Source: Varibaculum prostatecancerukia (lineage in GTDB: Bacteria > Actinomycetota > Actinomycetes > Actinomycetales > Actinomycetaceae). From it: a stretch of DNA of 64,000 nt. The position numbers were made by a program, and so were the translations under genes. Shown here piece after piece: positions 37,169 to 45,742 of this stretch (positions within the stretch are counted from its first letter, which is position 1; each line of letters starts with the position of its first letter). The notes under the pieces were generated by a model that was not told the origin of the DNA, searched no databases, and saw only the letters and a program-made list of their open reading frames with translations. Where the stretch lies: assembly GCF_943169825.2 (NCBI RefSeq), contig NZ_OW968402.1:1550001-1614000 (forward strand), written 5' to 3'.

Positions 37169-40100
37169 CTACCGCTGTTCGCGGCGACGTAGGATTAGGT
37201 ATCCTCCGGCGAGGCATGCCAGCATGGCACCTAGCGCCACGCTAACTTGCGCACCAGTCTTTCCTAGCTTCTTATGCACGTCACCAGTATTGCCCGGCTT
37301 GCCCGGAATCTTGGTACCCGGTTCCGGCTCGTTGGCCACATAGATATAGGCACCATCGTACTGCTGGGTTTCATCCGCAGGATTCTTCCAAATGGTGAAG
37401 GTCAGCGGCTCTTCTAGTAGCTTGTAGCCCTTAGGAGATTTCACTTCTTTCAACTGGTACTCGTACTGGTCGTTCTCATCGCTAACCGACAGCGCCCATT
37501 TGAGTTGTTCCTGGTCGCCCCTAATGGTGACTTCCCCATTCTTATCGGTAGTAAACCGCAGGGGCTCTTTCTCAGCCTGCTCTGGGGTAAGCTTCCCCAT
37601 CAGCGGCTGGAATTTACCGTCCTTCTTCTCATAGAGTTCGAACTCGGCGCCTTCCAGCTGAGTGGTCAAGTCACGGGAATCATGCTTATGAATGGTTATT
37701 CCGGGGTTGGGGGCGCTACCGCCCCCGCCCATACGCACTGCCACGGAAGCTTCAACCTTGGACTGTTCCTTCCCGACCTCGACCTCGTTACCGTAGTTAA
37801 CCAGATCCTTGCCGATTACTTTCGCTTTATAGGTGACCACTACTTTCTGCTTGTTCGGCACCTGCATAGTGAGCACCCCGTCCTTATACACCGGCCGGTA
37901 ATCATAATCGGCGGGGGTCATCTTCAAGGTTTCCGGCTGCAGACGCAGATTTGTCATCTGGTCTTTGAAGTTCGCAGTCTGCGCCCCATTAGCAATATCT
38001 AGGCCGCCGGGGTTAATGGTGACCGTAAAGGACGCCACATAGTTGTTACTCAAAGTAGGCTTGTCAGTTAGCTCTTTGGTGAGGGGGGCATACTTGTATT
38101 CGGCATCCACAGCTTTCGTGGTCACCGGCCCCCAGGTGGCGGTGTTGCTGACCTTTAAGCTTTCTGGGTTCTTATTGATGGCATCTAGCGCTGCCCGACT
38201 AACCGGAATTAGCGAGTAATCCAGGTAATAGACAGATTGCTTTTTGCCTTCCGAATCCTTCGGCAACTTATCAGTCTTCATCTCGAAGTTAATCACGCCA
38301 TCTTGCTGTGCGATCTTTAGGTTCTCTACACCTGACACATTGGGCTTCGGGTCGTCAGCCAACTTTAACAGTTTGGCATCGAACTTGTCAGTGATCTGGA
38401 AAGCATCCTTTTCATATTTATCCAGTCCTTCGAGGCGTAGCCGGTAGTTGAACACCGGATAGTCAACCCCGCCGATTTCCTTGAATTTAATGCCGTTGAA
38501 GGTTTTGTGAATGCCTTCGGGATCCGGGGTTGCCGCTGCCGACGCGGTGCGGTCAATGCCATTGGCGGTGGCCTTCACCCGATTTACGTGCCGGTATAGA
38601 CTATCGTCACCAGCGCGGTAAGCCTTTACCCATTCTGGATCATTATTGGTAGTGAAAGTAAGTTTTACCGTGCGCTCGATGGGCTTCTGTTGATCGTCTA
38701 GTTCATTATTTTCCAGAAGTCCTTTTTCTGTATGCTCTTTATTTTTGAAAAACTCAATGGTAAATCCCCTATCGGGATTCTCAGGGTCTGGTTCGAACGT
38801 ATAGTCTTCGTCTCCGATCAAGCCTTGAACCGTGATCTTGGTGTCTTTATTCAACGTGTCCTGGAAAGATTTATCGCCACTCTTGGCTGCCGGCAGGGTA
38901 TCCGTCAATACTAGGGAGTCATAGCCCTGCGGCACCACATTGACGGCTACCTCCCAAGTGACCTTTTCTGGATCGGCGGAAAAGGCTTTCTTTTCAACGT
39001 TAAAGATATGCGGAGGGGTGAGGCCGACGGTGGGAGCCACTACTTCCTCCGGGCCATTGGGATTGCTAGGAGTCCGGCTGGAAGCACCATTCTTCACCGA
39101 AGTCGGCACAATCTGCTGGGTGACATCTACCTGGGTGGTATAGGTGATTTCGTAGCTGGAATTTTCTGGGTCAGTATCAGTACCGGGCAACACGTACGAC
39201 CACTCGAACTGTGTATCCAAATCGGTGATGCCAACGTCTGCCCATTTAATCTCGCGGGTTTTCTCGATAGAGTTGCCCTCCGCGTCCTTTTTACCCTTGT
39301 TGACCACGAGCGTAATGCCGTCTCCCGCGTACTTCATCATCTTTTGGAACTCTTCGGGGATGGAGTCTTTGACTTTATTACCTGCCACCTTCAGCTTCGA
39401 GTATTTATTAACGTTCAGCGTCCACGGCTGCTCGTAGATTCCCGACTTAGGAGCCGTTTCTTTCGGACTGCCAGCACCCTTGGTGATGGTGCCGATCTTT
39501 AGCTTATGCTCCAGGTCATTAGTGGTCTCTTTAGGGGCGGGAATCTGGTCAGAAACCACATTGGCTTTATTCTCAGTTTGAGCCTTGGAGCCAGCCTCGT
39601 CCGGGTTAATCTTGGAGTAATCAACGCTGGCGGAGTACTCGACCGTGACCCGCTCCCCATGCGTCATCTTGGGGATGGTCACCGTAAACCCATTTTTGCC
39701 AAACTGCGGTACGCCAGGTTTGGGGGCTTGCTTATTCGAGGACTTGATCTTGAATGCTTTGGGATCTTTGTCCAGGTGAAGCGCGGTGTCGTCACCTTGG
39801 ATCTCGTCAGAAATCACCACATTTTCGTTAGTGTTTATGGAGTTAACCGTCAGGGTGTAGAACACTTTCCCGGCAGCAAAATCATGGCGCGCACTCTTAG
39901 TGATAGACAGATCGGGATCGTTAGAAACCACTACGTCCATATGGACGCCATTTTTCAGGTCGATCTTAGAGGCGTCTTTTGCGAACTTTACATCTAAGGT
40001 GACAAAGAACTTGGCCTGCGGGGACTGAGTTAACTTCTCATCTTTAGCTAGCTTTACATGGATTTTATTGTCTTTCGTCACCCAAAAGGTATTGTCCTCA

Positions 40101-40675
40101 ACGGGTTTCCCTTGAGCGTCGATCGTGAACTTTAGCGGATTTTTGGTGGGAAAAGCCTGCAGAGCGGCAGGTAAAGCGTAAACGAGTTCAGTATCGCTAG
40201 GTATTTGCCATTCAGGACCGGGTTTCTCGGCAAATCCTAGTTTCAACTGGTAAGGGGTGTCCGGGTGGACTTTATATTTCCCTTCCGTATCTTTGGTCAG
40301 TTCGGCGCCACCGTAGGACAGCGTCGCATCGTTAGTTAGGAACTTGGTGAGGTCAAAAGTGCCGTCTGCTGGATCCGGAGCAGGCGCGCCCGGTGCTTTC
40401 GCGGGACCTGGTTGCTGCGTCGGGTTTGCGGGAGTGGTGCTTTCCCCCGGCGAGGTCGCGGGGGCACCGGCAGGGGCAGGCGAAGTAGTAGTGGCAGCGG
40501 GGTCGCTAGCTGTCTGAACGGGGGCGGAAGTGCCATCCCCGCTTGGCTCCGCATAGCTGACCCCAGCTTGCGGCCCAAATCCCAGCAGCAGTGTAAACGC
40601 TAACAAGGGAAGCAATAGTTTTAAGGCACGATATTTCCTTTTTTGCCCCATTGCGCGAGTGGATCCCGTTTTCAT
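37169..40675 (-). CDS. Large adhesin-like wall protein with SpaA-type domain and LGKTG sorting signal
   Basis: The 1168-residue protein has a signal peptide (MGQKRKYRALKLLLPLLAFTLLLGFGPQAGVSYAEP), a Pro/Ala/Thr-rich stalk (about 40-105), and then many beta-sandwich modules of collagen-adhesin type (KVFYTLTVNSINTNENVVISDEI, then repeated VEYSASVDYSK-like strands). A C-terminal SpaA/Cna-B domain follows (GITIHKHDSRDLTTQLEGAEFELYEKKDG, ending YQLKEVKSPKGYKLLEEPLTF). The tail has LGKTG, a helix and RRREQR. The sorting motif lacks the usual Pro of LPXTG. GGGAGAGATAAGT precedes the ATG at 40675. It is probably a pilin-like or collagen-binding surface protein. No sortase gene is in the window. Confidence 0.85.
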   Translation of the reverse strand: MKTGSTRAMGQKRKYRALKLLLPLLAFTLLLGFGPQAGVSYAEPSGDGTSAPVQTASDPAATTTSPAPAGAPATSPGESTTPANPTQQPGPAKAPGAPAPDPADGTFDLTKFLTNDATLSYGGAELTKDTEGKYKVHPDTPYQLKLGFAEKPGPEWQIPSDTELVYALPAALQAFPTKNPLKFTIDAQGKPVEDNTFWVTKDNKIHVKLAKDEKLTQSPQAKFFVTLDVKFAKDASKIDLKNGVHMDVVVSNDPDLSITKSARHDFAAGKVFYTLTVNSINTNENVVISDEIQGDDTALHLDKDPKAFKIKSSNKQAPKPGVPQFGKNGFTVTIPKMTHGERVTVEYSASVDYSKINPDEAGSKAQTENKANVVSDQIPAPKETTNDLEHKLKIGTITKGAGSPKETAPKSGIYEQPWTLNVNKYSKLKVAGNKVKDSIPEEFQKMMKYAGDGITLVVNKGKKDAEGNSIEKTREIKWADVGITDLDTQFEWSYVLPGTDTDPENSSYEITYTTQVDVTQQIVPTSVKNGASSRTPSNPNGPEEVVAPTVGLTPPHIFNVEKKAFSADPEKVTWEVAVNVVPQGYDSLVLTDTLPAAKSGDKSFQDTLNKDTKITVQGLIGDEDYTFEPDPENPDRGFTIEFFKNKEHTEKGLLENNELDDQQKPIERTVKLTFTTNNDPEWVKAYRAGDDSLYRHVNRVKATANGIDRTASAAATPDPEGIHKTFNGIKFKEIGGVDYPVFNYRLRLEGLDKYEKDAFQITDKFDAKLLKLADDPKPNVSGVENLKIAQQDGVINFEMKTDKLPKDSEGKKQSVYYLDYSLIPVSRAALDAINKNPESLKVSNTATWGPVTTKAVDAEYKYAPLTKELTDKPTLSNNYVASFTVTINPGGLDIANGAQTANFKDQMTNLRLQPETLKMTPADYDYRPVYKDGVLTMQVPNKQKVVVTYKAKVIGKDLVNYGNEVEVGKEQSKVEASVAVRMGGGGSAPNPGITIHKHDSRDLTTQLEGAEFELYEKKDGKFQPLMGKLTPEQAEKEPLRFTTDKNGEVTIRGDQEQLKWALSVSDENDQYEYQLKEVKSPKGYKLLEEPLTFTIWKNPADETQQYDGAYIYVANEPEPGTKIPGKPGNTGDVHKKLGKTGAQVSVALGAMLACLAGGYLILRRREQR

Positions 40676-40936
40676 ACTTATCTCTCCCTGAGTTAATGCG
40701 CCTATTTCCCCTGTTCACAACAGTTAAGCTACACTAATAAATCTCTCATATACCACCCTACTATATACCTCCTACCTTTAGAAATACAGAGGGAAATTTT
40801 ATTTCCCAAATGCTTTTTGTTGCTAAAAAATAGCGACTTCCCGATTTTTACCCCACCGCCATAACCTCAAGTTTCCCCCGGCCCCCAACAACCCCCGGAA
40901 CTCCAGCGCCCGCCCTCATCGGTAACCAAACCATCC
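40676..40936. other. Intergenic region before the surface protein
   Basis: This AT-rich gap holds the promoter of the minus-strand adhesin-like gene, which I cannot place exactly. A short hairpin GGGAAA/TTTCCC lies near 40790-40806. No gene is visible in it. Confidence 0.4.
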
Positions 40937-40965
40937 TTGCCGACCCGTATCCCACAGGATACGAT
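40937..40965 (+). promoter_or_regulatory. Promoter with operator palindrome of antitoxin locus 1
   Basis: TTGCCG (40937-40942) and TACGAT (40960-40965) are 17 bases apart. Inside the spacer and into the -10 box lies the palindrome CGTATCC-CACA-GGATACG (40946-40963), a typical site for autorepression by an antitoxin. The same arrangement occurs at 59160-59187. Confidence 0.7.
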
Positions 40966-40978
40966 TAGTAAAATCTAA

Positions 40979-41062
40979 AAGCTAAAGACGATCCAAGCTC
41001 AGGACATAGAAAAGGCGAAGAATCTCGCTAAACAGCTGAAAGAGGAGGGAACATGGCAATAA
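40979..41062 (+). pseudogene. C-terminal remnant of a HI1419-type toxin gene
   Basis: A frame of 27 codons without a start codon, ending in TAA, reads KLKTIQAQDIEKAKNLAKQL, like the C-terminal helix of RelE-related HigB/HI1419 toxins, whose usual ending has DI..A..LA. It begins almost directly after the promoter and overlaps the antitoxin start by ten bases. The toxin body is gone. Confidence 0.65.
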
Positions 41063-41346
41063 ATATTTCAAGCTGGGACGCCAGCGAGTATCTGGAAAGC
41101 GCAGATGACATAGCTGCCTACTTAAATGCTGCTTTAGAGGACGGGGATCCGGCAATCCTGCAGGCAGCTCTCGGGGACGTTGCAAAAGCCCGAGGAATGA
41201 GCGCTATCGCCCGGCAAGCAGGTCTGGGGCGCGAATCCCTCTACAAGTCATTATCACTAGAGGGCAACCCCTCCTGGGCAACTATCACCAAAGTATTAAA
41301 CGCGCTCGGCTTACAGCTAGAAATCAAATCGCCGGTTTCCGCCTAA
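41053..41346 (+). CDS. Addiction-module antidote protein (HI1420 type), orphan
   Basis: The 97-residue protein has an HTH core (MSAIARQAGLGRESLYKSLSLEGNPSWATITKVLNALGLQLEI) characteristic of the HI1420-type antidote proteins that neutralise a RelE-like HI1419 toxin. The N-terminal WDASEYLESADDIAAYLNAAL is the toxin-contact part. A close paralogue lies at 59309, with ESLYKSLS and EGNPS in common. Only a 27-codon tail of the toxin remains upstream. It likely still represses its own promoter through the palindrome at 40946. AGAGGAGGG precedes the ATG. Confidence 0.85.
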   Translation: MAINISSWDASEYLESADDIAAYLNAALEDGDPAILQAALGDVAKARGMSAIARQAGLGRESLYKSLSLEGNPSWATITKVLNALGLQLEIKSPVSA

Positions 41347-41487
41347 CTTTCCCGAGGTATCACCAACCTCCCCCTAAGGGAATAGCTGGGAAGCGGAAAA
41401 GCGCTTTTTTCTGCTTTAGGTGAATCTGCTTCCTAGCGCGGTTTATTTAATATTTTCGCACGTCACTGTTTTTTAAAAGCTATCTCC

Positions 41488-41575
41488 TTGCGGTTCTACA
41501 GAGGTTCCGTTGCGGTTTTACAGTACTTTCGTTGCGGTTCTACAAGAGTTTCGTTGCGGTTCTACAGCAGGCAAA
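41488..41575 (+). repeat. Four 22-bp iterons
   Basis: TTGCGGTTCTACA-type units begin at 41488, 41510, 41532 and 41554, an exact 22-base period. The first 13 bases are conserved (one T for C in copy 2) and the other nine vary around a final TTTCG. A single further copy, TTGCGGTTCTAC, lies at 49549-49560 in the same orientation. Confidence 0.9.
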
Positions 41576-41638
41576 ACCATCCCTTAGTCCTCCGCGAGTG
41601 GCTAAAGCGCCCGAAAGACACCCATACAAATTCGCGCC

Positions 41639-41808
41639 GGAGGGTGATTCTGCACCGGGAGGGTGAAAATGTCGCCTATCCCCCTAAGCACTCCCAATTC
41701 CCCGAACCAAACCACCCTCCAACGATGAAAGCGCCCTCCAGCTACGAAAGCGCCCTCCACAGACAACGAACCACCTAACTTGTCGTCCCTCCCCCCCAAC
41801 CGGGAGGG
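41639..41808. repeat. Cluster of GGAGGG-containing short repeats
   Basis: Seven GGAGGG or CCCTCC blocks occur within 170 bases. Three on the minus strand near 41720-41760 are spaced 14-19 bases with GGAGGGCGCTTTC as the unit. The last pair forms the stem 41787-41793 / 41802-41808. Confidence 0.55.
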
Positions 41809-41860
41809 CGATTTTGCAGCAGGAACAAAATAGAGTTAAGAAAAATAGGAGGAGTTTAAG

Positions 41861-43078
41861 ATGAGTGATTTCGATATTGCGGAGGCCGTAGAAAAGCTAG
41901 GTTCCTGGCAAGAGGAAACCTACAAGTGTCTACATCAGCACCCCGAGCTTTCTATGGCTGAAACCGAAACCTGCGATTTTATTTACCAGCAGCTGCAAGA
42001 TTTTGGTTATGAAACTCAAAAAATCGGTGGCGGCGTCGTGGGGGTGCTAAAAAACGGCACTGGTAAGACCACACTTTTCCGCGCCGATATCGACGGACTG
42101 CCAGTAAAGGAAGAAACCGGACTGGACTACGCTTCCACTATCACCCGGCGCGATCAAGACGGGAATGAAGTCCCCGCGATGCATGCCTGCGGACACGACG
42201 TGCATATTACTGCTGGTCTGGGGGCAGCCCGGGTACTGGCCGAGAACCGGCAGGCCTGGGGCGGCACCCATATTGCGCTTTTTCAACCCGGTGAAGAAAC
42301 CGCCGAGGGCGCAAAGTCAATGGTTGCCGACGGGCTAGTTGAGAAACTTCCCCGCCCCGATGCGGCTTTCGGCCAGCACGTCCTCACCGGTCCTATGCCT
42401 ACCGGTTCAGTCGGCACCCATATTGGCGCCATCCTCTCGACTGGCGCCTCTTTGAAAATCACGGTGCATGGTAAAGGCTCGCATGGATCAATGCCTCATA
42501 TGGGAGTTGATCCGGTGGTGCTCGCCTCGGCGATTGTGCTGCGCCTGCAAACTATTGTGTCTCGCGAAATTGATCCCTTTAAGATGGCGGTAGTGACCGT
42601 GGGGTCACTGCAAGCTGGTTCCAAGTCGAATATCATTCCCGAACGCGCCACCTTGCTGGTTAACATCCGCGCCTATGACCTGCAAGTGCGCGAGCACCTC
42701 TTGGCGGCAATTAAACGGATGGTGAACGCCGAATGCGAAGCAGCCGGAAGCCCCGAGCCTGCCCAGTTCGAGCTTTACGATTCCTATCCCCTGACCAACA
42801 ACGATGCCGAAACCACTAAAACGGTAACCGACGCATTCATTGCACACTTCGGATCAGAGCGCGTAGGTGACTGCGGCGAAGTTCCGGCCTCAGAAGATTT
42901 CAGCACCATCCCGGATGCGTTCGGAATCCCCTATTGCTATTGGGGATTAGGAGGATTTCGCGAAGAGGACCCCAAGTTCCCCAATCACAACCCCAAGTTC
43001 GCACCCATCATGCAACCCACGCTAGCCACCGGCACCGAAGCAGCGGTGGCTGCAGTGCTGGCTTGGCTGGGGAAGTAG
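41861..43078 (+). CDS. M20-family amidohydrolase (hippurate hydrolase-like)
   Basis: This 405-residue enzyme belongs to the M20D metallopeptidase group that cleaves N-acyl amino acids, with two metal ions. Metal ligands are visible in HACGHDVHITAGLG (about residue 108), the catalytic glutamates in QPGEETAEGAKSM, the ligand in FGQHVLTGPMP, and ASEDFS near the end. The dimerisation domain lies between, at about 185-300. The start has AGGAGG and the ATG at 41861. It stands alone behind a repeat-rich gap, so its pathway is not shown by neighbours; peptide or amino-acid-conjugate use is inferred. Confidence 0.93.
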   Translation: MSDFDIAEAVEKLGSWQEETYKCLHQHPELSMAETETCDFIYQQLQDFGYETQKIGGGVVGVLKNGTGKTTLFRADIDGLPVKEETGLDYASTITRRDQDGNEVPAMHACGHDVHITAGLGAARVLAENRQAWGGTHIALFQPGEETAEGAKSMVADGLVEKLPRPDAAFGQHVLTGPMPTGSVGTHIGAILSTGASLKITVHGKGSHGSMPHMGVDPVVLASAIVLRLQTIVSREIDPFKMAVVTVGSLQAGSKSNIIPERATLLVNIRAYDLQVREHLLAAIKRMVNAECEAAGSPEPAQFELYDSYPLTNNDAETTKTVTDAFIAHFGSERVGDCGEVPASEDFSTIPDAFGIPYCYWGLGGFREEDPKFPNHNPKFAPIMQPTLATGTEAAVAAVLAWLGK

Positions 43079-43492
43079 AAAGCGTTATTCCCTGTGAGGA
43101 ACTTTCCATATGCTCCCACTTCACAATCCCACTTTTTAGGAAAGCATTAGCGTTAGCGCAAAGCCTAGCCCAATTCCGCAGGGAATCCTGTCAGGATATT
43201 CCGCATACGTAAGTTACCAGCGATTCTTCTCCACGAGAAAGGTGCTATCGAACGCACGCGGGCTGATAGCCGGTTATTATCTCCCCAATACTACTGTTTT
43301 AGACGTTAGCTAAACCCAGATAGTTGCGCAAAGTACAAACTATCTTGCATAGCGCTATAACTGCGATTAGAAAAATTGCAAAAAAATACATCTATTTAAC
43401 GCCTAATTGTATTTTCTTCAAAGTATATTGATGCAAAAATAAGGATGAATGCAAAGATGCATGGCAAATTATCTAATCACTAAGGAGTGATA
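43079..43492. promoter_or_regulatory. Leader region of the GH2 sugar operon
   Basis: This 414-base AT-rich gap precedes the sugar-binding protein gene. The last 100 bases are very AT-rich and contain GATGCAAA and GAATGCAAA, which could be half-sites for the ArsR-type regulator of this locus. I could not assign the promoter boxes with confidence, and no gene was seen. Confidence 0.35.
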
Positions 43493-44740
43493 ATGAAAAG
43501 GATAGCCAAACTTGCAACCGTTTGTGTTGCAGCTTTAGCACTCGGTGGATTATCCGGATGCAGCGGGAGCAGCAGTTCCTCGAAAAGCAACGACTCAGAA
43601 ATAATAGTTTGGAGCCAAGTGACGGGCCCCGATGCAAAAGCGGCAAAAGCTACTTTTGACGATTACAACAAGACTAATCCTGACGTAAAAGTTAAGATGC
43701 TCACGATGAAGAAGGATACCTTCAACGCCAAGCTAGCTACCACGGCTCGCAGCGGTAAGGATGTGCCCGATATTGCGTGGGTGGCGTCCGAAGAGGTTCC
43801 TTCTTGGCAGAGCCAAGGAATTTTAGATTCTTGGGATAAACTAATTAAAGGCACGAAGCTAACTAAAGATGCTTATTTGCCAGCCGCTTGGACTGCGGGA
43901 CAGGTGGATAACTCTCAATACGGAATCCCCGGAACCATGGGTACCTGGGTCATGTATTACAACAAAGATTTAGTCGATAAGTACGTCCCTGGCGCCATGG
44001 ATGACGGCATAGCAACTTTTGAAGAAATAGAAAAGGCAGGTGCTGCAGCTAAGGCCGATGGCGTCTATTCTTATGCAAACTCTTGGCCGTTCCAGAACTA
44101 CGATAATCTCTATCTACAAATGGGCGGTAAGTGGACTGATAAAAATGGCAACATCTCCGTAGACAACGATACTTCTACTAAGGTCTTTGAAGAGTTAAAG
44201 AACCTTTTAGACGAGGGTTACATGGTTCCGGACGGCAAGGAAGCAGTCAAGTTGTTCATGAACGGTAAACTGATTTTTATGCCCGAGGGAACTTGGCAAC
44301 TCTCCACAGTAAAAGACGCGAAATTCGAGTGGGGAGAAACGACAGTTCCCCAATGGGATCTGGAAAACCTAGTCCAATGTTCCGGTGCTGATCAGTACGT
44401 AATAATCAAGAACAAGAGTGGCCGATCCGAAGAAAAGCTAAAGGGGATGGTGGCTTTCATGGAATGGCTACAGTCTAACCAACTCGAAATGTTGAAATCA
44501 GGGGCAAACCCCTCGGCTAAAGCCATGCTAGACAACTCAGAATATGCGAGCATGCCGCAATCCTTCCTGTTAAAGCAGGAAAACATCGCCAAATCTGTCA
44601 ACGTAATCAACACTCCTGGACTCAGTTATGTAAACACCGAAATCGATGCCAGGGCATGGGACATGATCACTGGTAAGGCCAATATCAAGCAAACTATGCA
44701 AGATATCCAGAAAATCGCTGAACAGAAAATGAAAAAGTAA
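43493..44740 (+). CDS. ABC transporter sugar-binding lipoprotein
   Basis: The 415-residue protein has a lipoprotein signal (MKRIAKLATVCVAALALGGLSGCSGSSSSS) with the lipobox LSGC, and then a family 1 extracellular solute-binding fold (DIAWVASEEVPSWQSQGILDSW, GTMGTWVMYYNKDLVDKY). It binds an oligosaccharide outside the membrane and hands it to the two following permeases. AAGGAG precedes the ATG at 43493; the GTG two codons upstream is rejected. Codon use is AT-richer than the flanking genes. A strong hairpin follows at 44755-44792. Confidence 0.9.
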   Translation: MKRIAKLATVCVAALALGGLSGCSGSSSSSKSNDSEIIVWSQVTGPDAKAAKATFDDYNKTNPDVKVKMLTMKKDTFNAKLATTARSGKDVPDIAWVASEEVPSWQSQGILDSWDKLIKGTKLTKDAYLPAAWTAGQVDNSQYGIPGTMGTWVMYYNKDLVDKYVPGAMDDGIATFEEIEKAGAAAKADGVYSYANSWPFQNYDNLYLQMGGKWTDKNGNISVDNDTSTKVFEELKNLLDEGYMVPDGKEAVKLFMNGKLIFMPEGTWQLSTVKDAKFEWGETTVPQWDLENLVQCSGADQYVIIKNKSGRSEEKLKGMVAFMEWLQSNQLEMLKSGANPSAKAMLDNSEYASMPQSFLLKQENIAKSVNVINTPGLSYVNTEIDARAWDMITGKANIKQTMQDIQKIAEQKMKK

Positions 44741-44754
44741 TATTTAGCACCCGT

Positions 44755-44792
44755 TTTGGCGGGTGGGTACCCTGGGGTACCCACCCGCCAAA
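44755..44792 (+). terminator. 18-bp hairpin after the binding-protein gene
   Basis: Arms 44755-44772 and 44775-44792 (TTTGGCGGGTGGGTACCC and complement) are perfect with almost no loop. No U run follows. Hairpins at this place in sugar operons usually give the binding protein more mRNA than the permeases. Confidence 0.7.
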
Positions 44793-44832
44793 CTTAAAAA
44801 TCAGACCATACCATTTTTGGGGTTGTATAGTT

Positions 44833-45735
44833 ATGAAATCCGAAACCAAAAAACACAAGAGCCGTATACGCAATGGCCTGTGGGCGACTTTTTTTATAGG
44901 GCCACATAGCGTTCTGTTCATATCATTTTTCTTATTTCCGGTCATCTATGGGATCTATGCATCCTTCACAAAATGGTCTCTCTTCAATGACCCGATTTGG
45001 ACGGGACTAGCAAACTATAGAGAACTACTATTTGATAAAAATTCCATATTCCACGACCAGTTAGTAAATGGGCTATCTGCAACACTAATTTTCGTGGTTT
45101 TTACTGTTCCTCTATGCATAATAGTCCCTTTGATACTGGCGGCAATGTTACAGACACAGCAAAAGTTTAAGAAAATTTTTCAAGCAGTTTTTTACATTCC
45201 TTCTATGTTCGCTGTTTCAGCTGTAATGCTAATTTTCGCTTTTTTGCTAAGCCGTTCTTATGGGCCCTTTACCGAATGGTTCAACTTTGATCTCAACGTT
45301 ACTCAAACGCAGCCTTACGCGTGGCTGGCGTTGATTCTAGTCACCGTTTGGTGGTGTATCGGACAAAATTTAATTATATATATCGCCGCATTGGGCGGAG
45401 TTTCTCAGGAAGAAATAGATGCCGCAAGAATAGATGGAGCTTCAAATTTCCGCATTCTCCGTCAAATACAACTCCCAAGTATCCAACTGCCAATGCTTTT
45501 TACAGTAATCACAACTACCGTTTTACAGTTCAACGTTTATGGCCAGCCTCTGATGCTGACAAATGGCGGGCCGAATGACTCCACAAAAGTACTACTCATG
45601 AGTATTCAACAAAATGCATTTGGATCAGGGGTACCGGTTGCTGGAATGGCATCGGCGATGGCAACAATACTAGGGCTGGTAATCATCCTGGTTTCCGCAG
45701 TGGAACTCATCATTCTAAAACTTTGCCAAAGGTAG
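44833..45735 (+). CDS. Sugar ABC transporter permease (MalF type)
   Basis: The 300-residue protein has about six membrane helices (VLFISFFLFPVIYGIYASF, LILVTVWWCIGQNLIIYIAAL) and the EAA loop SQEEIDAARIDGASNFRILRQIQLP that contacts the ATPase. It is the first permease of the pair. The ATG at 44833 follows a weak ribosome binding site. DNA is distinctly AT-rich. No ATPase is encoded in the operon, so a shared MsiK-like ATPase elsewhere is likely, as known in actinobacteria. Confidence 0.92.
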   Translation: MKSETKKHKSRIRNGLWATFFIGPHSVLFISFFLFPVIYGIYASFTKWSLFNDPIWTGLANYRELLFDKNSIFHDQLVNGLSATLIFVVFTVPLCIIVPLILAAMLQTQQKFKKIFQAVFYIPSMFAVSAVMLIFAFLLSRSYGPFTEWFNFDLNVTQTQPYAWLALILVTVWWCIGQNLIIYIAALGGVSQEEIDAARIDGASNFRILRQIQLPSIQLPMLFTVITTTVLQFNVYGQPLMLTNGGPNDSTKVLLMSIQQNAFGSGVPVAGMASAMATILGLVIILVSAVELIILKLCQR

Positions 45736-45742
45736 GTAAGCC

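Larger units (their letters stand above)
41347..41860. other. Repeat-rich intergenic region of 514 bases
   Basis: No gene was supported here. A T-rich hairpin-like stretch follows the antitoxin gene (41392-41415). Four iterons lie at 41488-41575, and GGAGGG/CCCTCC motifs recur seven times from 41639 to 41808, ending in the stem CCCTCCC/GGGAGGG at 41787-41808. Confidence 0.5.

Noticed and set aside
41488-41575. CRISPR array
   Set aside because: The period is only 22 bases, the variable part is nine bases and no cas genes are near, so it is an iteron series and not a CRISPR.
41602-41799. 65-codon frame on the minus strand in the GGAGGG region
   Set aside because: Its product follows the short DNA repeats (GGR, WR), with no ribosome binding site or family resemblance.
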